Of a stretch of DNA of 55,412 nucleotides, positions 23,516-30,970 are shown one piece after another. Source of the stretch: Cysteiniphilum litorale (lineage in GTDB: Bacteria; Pseudomonadota; Gammaproteobacteria; Francisellales; Francisellaceae); the NCBI RefSeq assembly GCF_003428165.1, contig NZ_QLIQ01000021.1, positions 1 through 55,412 on the forward strand, read 5' to 3'. Both the position numbers and the translations under genes were made by a program. Position 1 is the first letter of the stretch, and the number at the start of each line of letters is the position of its first letter. The notes under the pieces are model-generated. The model did not search any database, was not told the origin of the DNA, and worked only from the letters and a program-made list of their open reading frames with translations.

Positions 23516-25957
23516 ATGAAGCGAAATAAATTTGCAGGGTTAGCCGATAAGCTCGGGTATGCCTTTTTAATCGATAACGTCATTGTGATGAAGGATGGTG
23601 CTTTACAAGCGGTCTTTCGTTTTTATGGTGATGATGTTGAATCAGTCGTTGATGAAATGCGTGTTGCCTATTCACTGCGCTGGTCTGAAGCGGTTTGTAA
23701 TATCTGGAGTCGTAACATCATGATTGAGCATGACGTGATTAGAACGCAGGCTGAGAATTATTCGGATGATCAGGTGTTTCCTTCGATTGCATCGGCTTTA
23801 ATTGATCAGGAGCGACGTTATCAGTTTGATCACACCGGTGATATTTATGAATCCCTTACCTATGTCACGATTACGTTTAAAGAAGATAAAGAAATCTCTA
23901 AGGCGACTAAGAAGTTTATCTATAACACCAATGATCAGGTTCGAGATAAAACACCAAATGAACGATTAGCAGACTTTAATAACAAGCTACAGCTTTTTAT
24001 GAACTTTGTTGCCTATGGTAATGAGAGTAAATTTTCTCGCTTAAATGGTGATGCACTGATGCAGTATTGTCACCTGTGCATTACGGGTAAACGTCAGTAC
24101 GTTGCAGCACCCAATCAAGGAACATTATTAAACCTTTATTTGGCGCGTGAGCCTTTGTTGCCAGGGCAGCAGCCTATGATCGGTAATAAGTATATTAAGA
24201 CGCTTACCATTGATGATTATCCAATGAAATTACAACCGATGCTGATGCATGTTTTAAATACGATGCGTATGCCTTTTCGTTACCATACACGCTTTTATGT
24301 GCTTTCTAAAGATCAGGCTAAAAAAGAGCTCAGAAAAATACAACGCACCTGGTCATCTAAAGCCATTGGTATGAAAGGGGTTCTTGTGCAAGCTATTGGT
24401 GGCACTCCTCAGCTTAATGAAGATGCGCAAGGAAAGAATTTAGATGCACAAGCCTGTATTACTGAGAATGAGTCAGGTGAGATTAAATATGGCTTTTATA
24501 ATGGCTGTATTGTCTTTATGCATGAAGATATTATTGAGCTTAACCGTATTGTTAGTGATTTTACGGATATTCTTACGAATCTCGGATTTTTAATCCGTAA
24601 TGAACGAGCCAATGCGACGGAAGCTTATTTAGGCAGTATTTCAGGGCATGGTATGTATAATTGCCGCATTAATCTTATGGACTCGATATCATGGGCGTAT
24701 CAGCTACCGCTATCCTCTATTTATGCCGGTGAGCGCTATTGTCCAAGTCCTTTATATCCTGAACATTCACCTGCACTTTTATATGCAGTAACCGATGGCA
24801 GTAATGTGTATCGTTTAAATCTGCATGTCAGTGATGTTGGGCATACAATGGTTTTAGGACCAACAGGATCGGGTAAGTCAACCTTGCTGGGGATTATTAT
24901 GTCTCAGCACTTAAAATATCCAAATGCCCGCATTGTCATCTTTGATAAAGACAGCTCACATAAAAACTTTACACGTTCACATGAGGGTAAATATTATTCG
25001 CCTGAAGATTTAACCACGGCAAAGTTAGCGCCTTTTATTTCTATTGATGAGGTGTATGGATTTGAGATTATCCATAACTGGTTATGTGACACCTTTGAGA
25101 TTAATGGGGTGTCAATGGATTCAAGTCGCCGCATGATTGTTAAGGAATCGCTTAGCAATTTAAGATCACTGCCACAAGCAGAACGTAAATTCAGTAATCT
25201 TGAGTTTCAAGAGAAAGAATTACGTAGTGCCTATGTTGCATTAAAGGGTGGTTTCTTTGGCAGTTTAATGGATGGCACGTCAAATGATTTATTTACTTCA
25301 TCATTACTGGCTTTTGATATCGGTGAGATTCTCAAGCTGCCGGAACATATATTCGTACCCATTATTGAGTGCTTAAATGCGCAAATTGAGTTGTTATCAA
25401 AGTCATTACATCCTTGTTTATTAGTAATGGAAGAAGCCTGGCTTTATCTTGATACGCCGATTTTAGAGCGCAAACTTAAAGATTGGTTGAAGACTTTAAG
25501 AAAGTTTAATATCGCGGTTATTTTTGTTTCTCAATCATTAGCTGATGTTTCTAAAAGTAGCATTACTGAAGTACTGAGTGAATCTTCAGCCACTAAAATT
25601 TATTTACCTAATGCGGAAGCATTGTCAGCAAAGGTGAAAGCCCAGTATGAAAAGTTTTCACTCAATGACAAAGAAATCTCATTAATTACTAATGGCACAC
25701 CCAAAAGACACTACTACATTTCGCAAGCAACGGGTAAGCGCTTAATCGATCTCAACTTAGGTGAGCTTGCGTTGTCATTCTTGGCAGTATCTAACGAGGC
25801 GGAAAGGGCGCTGTTTGATCAATATTATCGTGAAAGTGATCCGATGTGGATTGTTGAGTATTTAACGGCAAAAGGGTTAAAAGATGCGGCTGATTTTGCG
25901 AAACGCACCTATATAGCGCCAGCAATTAATGCAGATATTGAGGAGCCATTAGCATGA
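23516..25957 (+). CDS. trbE: TrbE, VirB4-type secretion ATPase
   Basis: 813 residues. Walker A GPTGSGKS at 448-455 with the following IFDKDSSH, Walker B LLVMEEAW and the VFVSQSLADV-type sensor motif near 675. The N-terminal half matches the TrbE/VirB4 membrane-binding domain. It drives pilus biogenesis and substrate transfer together with TrbB. It ends in an ATGA overlap with trbJ. A 249-base gap with no gene precedes it. Confidence 0.94.
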   Translation: MKRNKFAGLADKLGYAFLIDNVIVMKDGALQAVFRFYGDDVESVVDEMRVAYSLRWSEAVCNIWSRNIMIEHDVIRTQAENYSDDQVFPSIASALIDQERRYQFDHTGDIYESLTYVTITFKEDKEISKATKKFIYNTNDQVRDKTPNERLADFNNKLQLFMNFVAYGNESKFSRLNGDALMQYCHLCITGKRQYVAAPNQGTLLNLYLAREPLLPGQQPMIGNKYIKTLTIDDYPMKLQPMLMHVLNTMRMPFRYHTRFYVLSKDQAKKELRKIQRTWSSKAIGMKGVLVQAIGGTPQLNEDAQGKNLDAQACITENESGEIKYGFYNGCIVFMHEDIIELNRIVSDFTDILTNLGFLIRNERANATEAYLGSISGHGMYNCRINLMDSISWAYQLPLSSIYAGERYCPSPLYPEHSPALLYAVTDGSNVYRLNLHVSDVGHTMVLGPTGSGKSTLLGIIMSQHLKYPNARIVIFDKDSSHKNFTRSHEGKYYSPEDLTTAKLAPFISIDEVYGFEIIHNWLCDTFEINGVSMDSSRRMIVKESLSNLRSLPQAERKFSNLEFQEKELRSAYVALKGGFFGSLMDGTSNDLFTSSLLAFDIGEILKLPEHIFVPIIECLNAQIELLSKSLHPCLLVMEEAWLYLDTPILERKLKDWLKTLRKFNIAVIFVSQSLADVSKSSITEVLSESSATKIYLPNAEALSAKVKAQYEKFSLNDKEISLITNGTPKRHYYISQATGKRLIDLNLGELALSFLAVSNEAERALFDQYYRESDPMWIVEYLTAKGLKDAADFAKRTYIAPAINADIEEPLA

Positions 25958-26694
25958 GTATTAAATATATCACTTTAACAATGACGCTTTCGATGGCGTA
26001 TTTACAATCATTTGCTCTGGGTGGTGATGTTGTAATTGATCCAACCAACTTGATTCAAAACACCTCTACAGCCTTAAGTGGTGCGAGTGGCGTTGCCAAT
26101 CAGGGGACAATGATTGCCAATCAAATTGAGCAGCTTAATAATCAGCGTATTATGCTGCAAAACTCGGATTTAAAAACACTCACGGATTATACCAATGCTG
26201 CCAACACGATTGGCAATATGGCATCGACTGGTGAGGCATTAACGTATTCAACTGAGAATATTAACCAACGCTTTAATGATGTGTTTGGTCATAATAAGAA
26301 AGGGGATGCACAGGATAAAACAAACAGTCGTATGCAGACGGTTTTAGATACCACAAAGGGCACCTTGAACTCAACAAAGAAGCAAATGGGTTATATGGCG
26401 GAGCAATCAGATGGTTTAAATCAGATTGTGAATCACTCTAACTCAGCGCAAGGCACAAAAGCTGTATTGCAGGGGACGAATCAACTACTTCAGGCGAATG
26501 CTGCACAACTGCAATCCATTAATCAGTCACTGAATCAAATGCAGTCACAACAGGCAACGATTGCGGCTGCGAATGCTTCACAGGAAATGGCAGCGACTAA
26601 AGCGGATCAGAAGTTTATTAATTATGACCTAAAAAAGCCGAGCTATGAAGCTGATGATAAATTTAAAACCATTCCTGATTTTTCAACAAATTAG
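25954..26694 (+). CDS. trbJ: TrbJ, VirB5-type minor pilin/adhesin
   Basis: 246 residues with a signal peptide (cleaved about after SFALG). A mostly helical, glutamine/asparagine-rich mature part contains IANQIEQLNNQRIMLQNSDL and a coiled coil near the C-terminus (LQANAAQLQSINQSLNQMQS). This is the VirB5/TrbJ profile, a protein at the pilus tip. Position directly after trbE is conserved. Confidence 0.85.
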   Translation: MSIKYITLTMTLSMAYLQSFALGGDVVIDPTNLIQNTSTALSGASGVANQGTMIANQIEQLNNQRIMLQNSDLKTLTDYTNAANTIGNMASTGEALTYSTENINQRFNDVFGHNKKGDAQDKTNSRMQTVLDTTKGTLNSTKKQMGYMAEQSDGLNQIVNHSNSAQGTKAVLQGTNQLLQANAAQLQSINQSLNQMQSQQATIAAANASQEMAATKADQKFINYDLKKPSYEADDKFKTIPDFSTN

Positions 26695-26716
26695 GTCAAG
26701 CAATAGGGGCGTATAA

Positions 26717-27922
26717 ATGGCAGATGTTCAAATACTTAACACGATTAATCAGGAGTTCTTAATGGGCTTTCAGCAGTCCATGCATGAGATATTTCTGGCG
26801 GGCAACAATCTGGCGTACTGGTTAGCTTATATCACCATATCATTTACAACATTGCTGATGCTTTTGCAGGGTGAAGAGGTTAATAAAATGTTATCCAAAC
26901 TCACGCAAATGGCGATTCTGTTTGGCATGTTTTTTACTTTAATCGAAGTATGTGGCTCATGGGTGCCTGCATGGATTAATGGTTTTATGCAAACGGGTGC
27001 TAAGGCGGGTAATTTATCAGGCATTGACCCTTCCTCTGTATTTGATCAAGGGTTTTATATTGCATCAAGCATCTTTCAGGTGGCAGGGAGTATGGGGATT
27101 ACGCATTTGCCAACAGCAATACTTGCGATGATATCAGGTGTGTTTATTGCGATTATTTATGCGTTTATTGCTGCAAGTCTTTGTGTGCTCTTGATTAAAA
27201 CCTATGCCTTAATTTCAGTGGGTCCCATTATATTTGCCTTTGGTATGAATGATGTTACACGTCCTACCGTCACGAACTATATCGGTAAAATCATCGGTGT
27301 TTGTCTTCAAATTATGACGATGTATATTGTGATTGGTGTAGGGGTTAATGTGGGTCAAGGCTGGGTAGACTCACTGCAAAATTCAGCGCATGCAGGCATG
27401 TTTAGTTACAGTGACATTCTCATTGTGGTTGGTGGTTTAGTTATCTTTTATCTGGTTGTACAAAACGTCCCTTCTTTTATTGCTGAGATTTCAGGTGCTG
27501 GTTCTTTTAGAGATTACGGGCAAGCGGCTGTTGCTGCGGCGATGTCAGCAGCTGCCATGACGGTCAGCGCCATTAAAGGGGTGGCAACTGTACCAACACA
27601 AGCAGCAGGGGCAGCGGCGGCATTGGGAACCAGTGGGCATCATGCACTCAATGCCGCAAAGGGTTTGGGTAATATGGCTGCGGGTGGATGGAAAGGTCTA
27701 AAGAGTACAAAGGGCGATATGGCTTCAGGCTTTAAAAGTACCGCAGAGGCATTTAAACAGGCTGATAAGAGTGGCTTAAAAGGAGGTTGGCAAGCAGCTA
27801 AATATGCAGGTGGTATGACAAAAGCAGCAGCCAAACCATTAACGAACCCATTGGGCGGTGCCACTAAGAATATTCGCACTGCTGCCTGGAACCACATTAA
27901 TCATGGTCCCAATAAGAAGTAA
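26717..27922 (+). CDS. trbL: TrbL, VirB6-type polytopic channel protein
   Basis: 401 residues, about six membrane helices in the first 250 residues including GPIIFAFGMNDVTRPTV, a TrbL/VirB6 landmark. The last 150 residues are a glycine/alanine/lysine-rich cytoplasmic tail (AAAAALGTSGHHALNAAKGL), usual for TrbL. It lines the inner-membrane step of DNA passage. Confidence 0.9.
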   Translation: MADVQILNTINQEFLMGFQQSMHEIFLAGNNLAYWLAYITISFTTLLMLLQGEEVNKMLSKLTQMAILFGMFFTLIEVCGSWVPAWINGFMQTGAKAGNLSGIDPSSVFDQGFYIASSIFQVAGSMGITHLPTAILAMISGVFIAIIYAFIAASLCVLLIKTYALISVGPIIFAFGMNDVTRPTVTNYIGKIIGVCLQIMTMYIVIGVGVNVGQGWVDSLQNSAHAGMFSYSDILIVVGGLVIFYLVVQNVPSFIAEISGAGSFRDYGQAAVAAAMSAAAMTVSAIKGVATVPTQAAGAAAALGTSGHHALNAAKGLGNMAAGGWKGLKSTKGDMASGFKSTAEAFKQADKSGLKGGWQAAKYAGGMTKAAAKPLTNPLGGATKNIRTAAWNHINHGPNKK

Positions 27923-27972
27923 ATCAATAAGAAAAAATGAGAAATAAAAAAACAGGAAAAAAGGAGAATACA

Positions 27973-28281
27973 ATGTCAGTTACTTATCCAAAATTATCAT
28001 TCAAGCAGTATGCTTTCAATGCGCTGATTTTATTAGCTATCTTTTCAATAGCAAGTGTATTTGCTCTGCTTTACTACATAGCAATGACTCACTTTTTAAG
28101 CTCAGAATTTGTTAAGCAGTATCACCTTGCTATTACTTGCGGGTATATGGTGGCAGGTTCGTATCTGCTGTATAAAGCTGTTGACTATATGATGGCCTTG
28201 CTCAGTCCATGCATTGTTACGAAAAAGTCGCTATTTAATGACCCTCAGTTAAATCCTACAGCGATAGTTAATGTGGAGTAA
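27973..28281 (+). CDS. Small two-helix membrane protein between trbL and trbF
   Basis: 102 residues from ATG 27973, chosen because AAGGAG stands 6 bases upstream; the earlier in-frame ATG has none. Two hydrophobic helices (NALILLAIFSIASVFALLYY and LAITCGYMVAGSYLL) join a short C-terminus. Not recognised; no TrbK lipobox. It sits in the slot where other trb operons hold the entry-exclusion gene, so an exclusion or assembly role is possible. Confidence 0.5.
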   Translation: MSVTYPKLSFKQYAFNALILLAIFSIASVFALLYYIAMTHFLSSEFVKQYHLAITCGYMVAGSYLLYKAVDYMMALLSPCIVTKKSLFNDPQLNPTAIVNVE

Positions 28282-28284
28282 TTC

Positions 28285-29118
28285 ATGTCAGAGCAATCAA
28301 AAAACACCTACGGTTCGTTTGCTTCGTTTACTTCCAAAGCACAGGATGCAAGACACGCAGGGCAAACAGGAAAAACAGGACAAGATGCTGTCACTGGTGA
28401 GCATAAAAAAAGCATTGAGGGTTCATCCACTTCATCGGGCAATCAGGCGCAGATGGGTGAAATGATGCGGATGTTGAACTCAGGTCGTCAGGAGTCAGTT
28501 AAACGTCTTTGGACAACGGTTTGGATATTGGCGGTATTTAGTTTTGTGCTACTTATTGCTTCGGTCATGCTGTATATGACCCCTAAAGTTTATCCAGTCA
28601 TCGTTAAGGTGAATGGTAATAATCAGATTTTAAGCATTGAGCGTGCCGCACAAATTGATCCGCATTCAATCACCCCTGAAATGCATACTTATTTGATTGA
28701 GCAATTTGTTAAAAACGCACGTCAGGTAAGCTTTGACGGTCATCTACAGCAGGACATGATTAAGTCTGCGTATGCTTATTTACAGGGGGCTGCGACTCAG
28801 GCGTTAGAGGATTTCTATGAAAAGCGTGATCCATTTAAAGTTGCTGCGACTGAAACCATTAGTGTGGTGATTAATAGTGTCACCCCTGCGGTGGGTGGTA
28901 GTCCAACCTCGACACAGGTTCGCTGGAGTGAGATCACCAAGGATACGCAAACAGGCAAAGTGATTGCCAATAATCAGTACACAGGTGTTTTTACTTATAA
29001 ACAAAATGATGAGCCACCACAAGGTCAGGATATTGCTTTATATAACCCAATGGGCTTTTACATTACCCATATTTCCTGGTCAAAAGATTATCGTCCTGAT
29101 AATCAGTCAACGCAATAA
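28285..29118 (+). CDS. trbF: TrbF, VirB8-type assembly factor
   Basis: 277 residues. A disordered cytoplasmic N-terminus, one membrane helix (about 76-98), then a periplasmic domain with the VirB8 signature: FVKNARQVSFDGHLQQDMI, a helical run ending AYLQGAATQALEDFYEK, and strands VVINSVTPAVGG and VRWSEITKDTQTG. VirB8 nucleates the channel. GGAG is present near the start. The N-terminal 70 residues are low complexity (G/K/S). Confidence 0.9.
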   Translation: MSEQSKNTYGSFASFTSKAQDARHAGQTGKTGQDAVTGEHKKSIEGSSTSSGNQAQMGEMMRMLNSGRQESVKRLWTTVWILAVFSFVLLIASVMLYMTPKVYPVIVKVNGNNQILSIERAAQIDPHSITPEMHTYLIEQFVKNARQVSFDGHLQQDMIKSAYAYLQGAATQALEDFYEKRDPFKVAATETISVVINSVTPAVGGSPTSTQVRWSEITKDTQTGKVIANNQYTGVFTYKQNDEPPQGQDIALYNPMGFYITHISWSKDYRPDNQSTQ

Positions 29119-29147
29119 GTGATATAAGTAATAGGAGTCATCAAGCT

Positions 29148-29798
29148 ATGTGTATTCATCATATCTGCACATCACATCAAATAAATAGAATAAATAAAAA
29201 AGTTAGCAAACCTTTTTTGATCGTCAGGAACTTACTATTCGTTGTTACATCATTGTCTTACTTTGCTTTTACCACTTCTTTTGCCTCGTCTTTTGTTACA
29301 CGATTAGATGCCACAAGTTACTGGCGTGTTGATGGTGGCACGCGACTTTTAAACTCACCTGATCATACCAGTGCGCACAGCAGTGTACCGGTGGTTGTTG
29401 GTGTGGCTTTAGGTCAAAGATTGCCATTGAATGAGCGCTTTTATTTAGGTGGTGAGATCGATGCGCAATATTTGGGATTTGATCGATTTACTTATCAGGG
29501 GGAACAAATCTCACAGCAGTTATTTCAATTAACGGGCTTTGGCACGTTAACAGGGTTTGTCAATCCGCATGTAGAGTTTCACGGCAAGTTGGGTGTTGCT
29601 TCACAACTTAATTTTAATCAAAGCACAGATTATGGTTTTGGCATTGCTGCGAGTGTTGGTACAGGCATTTATATCAACCCTTTAATGCAGATAACGTTTG
29701 ACGTTCAACACACCTTTGGAGGTGCCAATGCTTATCCGTATGGGCATGGCACATTGGTAAACACAGCGTTCACGGTTGGGCTACAGTGTTTCTTTTGA
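29148..29798 (+). CDS. Outer-membrane beta-barrel protein, extra in trb operon
   Basis: 216 residues; an N-terminal signal anchor/peptide (SFLIV..SYFAFTTSFAS, cleavage near residue 47). The rest alternates polar and hydrophobic strands (FYLGGEIDAQYLGF, NPHVEFHGKLGVASQL, YGFGIAASVGTGIYI, VNTAFTVGLQCFF) and ends in phenylalanine, the outer-membrane insertion signal. The size fits an eight-stranded barrel of the OmpA/OmpW type. It is not part of standard trb operons and lies between trbF and trbG; it may help anchor or stabilise the channel (inference). Confidence 0.65.
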   Translation: MCIHHICTSHQINRINKKVSKPFLIVRNLLFVVTSLSYFAFTTSFASSFVTRLDATSYWRVDGGTRLLNSPDHTSAHSSVPVVVGVALGQRLPLNERFYLGGEIDAQYLGFDRFTYQGEQISQQLFQLTGFGTLTGFVNPHVEFHGKLGVASQLNFNQSTDYGFGIAASVGTGIYINPLMQITFDVQHTFGGANAYPYGHGTLVNTAFTVGLQCFF

Positions 29799-29883
29799 TG
29801 ATTTAACAAGATGTAACAAGTGAGAGAAGTGACGGAAATGACAGAAATGAGAGAGAAAAAGCAATAAGGGTGAGAAAGTGAAA

Positions 29884-30957
29884 ATGTTTATTAAAAAGCA
29901 AAAAAAGCAAAAAAAGCAAAAAAAGCAAAAACAGAAAAAAAAGAAAAGGTCTACACAGCAATATGCTCAGCTTGGGTTTTTAGTGCTGTTGGGTGCGCTA
30001 GCAACGGGATGTGCGTCAATGGATCAAACCAGACCCATGAAAATGGAGTATAGACCAAATAGCTATATTCCATCGAATCCTTTGGCACAAAGCAGCTCAG
30101 TATCAACGACAGGTGCGACAACAGCTCCTTTGTTGCAAAAGAATACGGTATTAACCTCTGCAGGGTTTACTAATTCACCGCAAATTAAAATGGCGTATGA
30201 AAAGTATATGGCCACAGGCAATGCTGAGGCGATTAAAGGGGAAGGTTTTATCACGTTGCCGTTTAATCCGTATAGTCGACCTATTATTCAATGTGCACCA
30301 CTGCAAACTTGCCAGATTGTTTTAGAAAAGGGTGAGAAAATTAATGCCATTGCCTTGGGAGATACAACGCGCTGGATGAGCTCTAAAATTTATACTGGCA
30401 CACCAGAAGATGGTTCTTGGATTGTCATTCTTAAGCCGACGGCATTAAGTATCTCAACGAATTTGACGATTGCTACGGATAAGCGCGTTTATAACTTGGG
30501 GCTTTTATCCAAAAATGGCGTCTCTCCTGTTGTGAACTTCTGGTATCCATCAGAAATGGCAGATCATGAGATCAGTAACAGTTGGATTAAGAAAGCGCAA
30601 GCAAATGATCCCAGTAAAAACATTGTGGCATCAGGCAATCCGCAGGCAACCAATCAAAGTTACGTTGATATTGATCACTTAAATTTTAATTATGCCTTAT
30701 CTGGAGATAATCCAGCGTGGACACCGACACAAGTATTTGATGATGGCAATAAGACGTGGATAAGGATGCCACCTGCGACAGATCGCATGGCATTACCTGT
30801 TTTATATGTTTATCAAAATGGTCAAGAGACACTTCAGAATTATCAATATACCCGTCCTTATATTCGTTTTGATGGCTTATTTGAAAAAGCACGTTTAATC
30901 GATGGCTCAGGTAATCATAAAACCGAAGTAGACATTATCAACAACAACTTTGCGTGA
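29884..30957 (+). CDS. trbG: TrbG, VirB9-type outer-membrane channel protein with lipobox
   Basis: 357 residues from ATG 29884 (a GTG at 29878 adds two). After a lysine/glutamine-rich run (KKQKKQKKQKKQ) comes a lipoprotein signal with lipobox LLGALATGC (Cys43), unusual because the VirB7/TrbH partner normally carries the lipid. The C-terminal domain has the VirB9 strand pattern (NFNYALSGDNPAWTPTQVFD, TWIRMPP, LPVLYV, RFDGLFEKARLI). No trbH-like lipoprotein gene is seen nearby. So TrbG may anchor itself and replace TrbH. Confidence 0.85.
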   Translation: MFIKKQKKQKKQKKQKQKKKKRSTQQYAQLGFLVLLGALATGCASMDQTRPMKMEYRPNSYIPSNPLAQSSSVSTTGATTAPLLQKNTVLTSAGFTNSPQIKMAYEKYMATGNAEAIKGEGFITLPFNPYSRPIIQCAPLQTCQIVLEKGEKINAIALGDTTRWMSSKIYTGTPEDGSWIVILKPTALSISTNLTIATDKRVYNLGLLSKNGVSPVVNFWYPSEMADHEISNSWIKKAQANDPSKNIVASGNPQATNQSYVDIDHLNFNYALSGDNPAWTPTQVFDDGNKTWIRMPPATDRMALPVLYVYQNGQETLQNYQYTRPYIRFDGLFEKARLIDGSGNHKTEVDIINNNFA

Positions 30958-30970
30958 TGGGCGTGATTGA

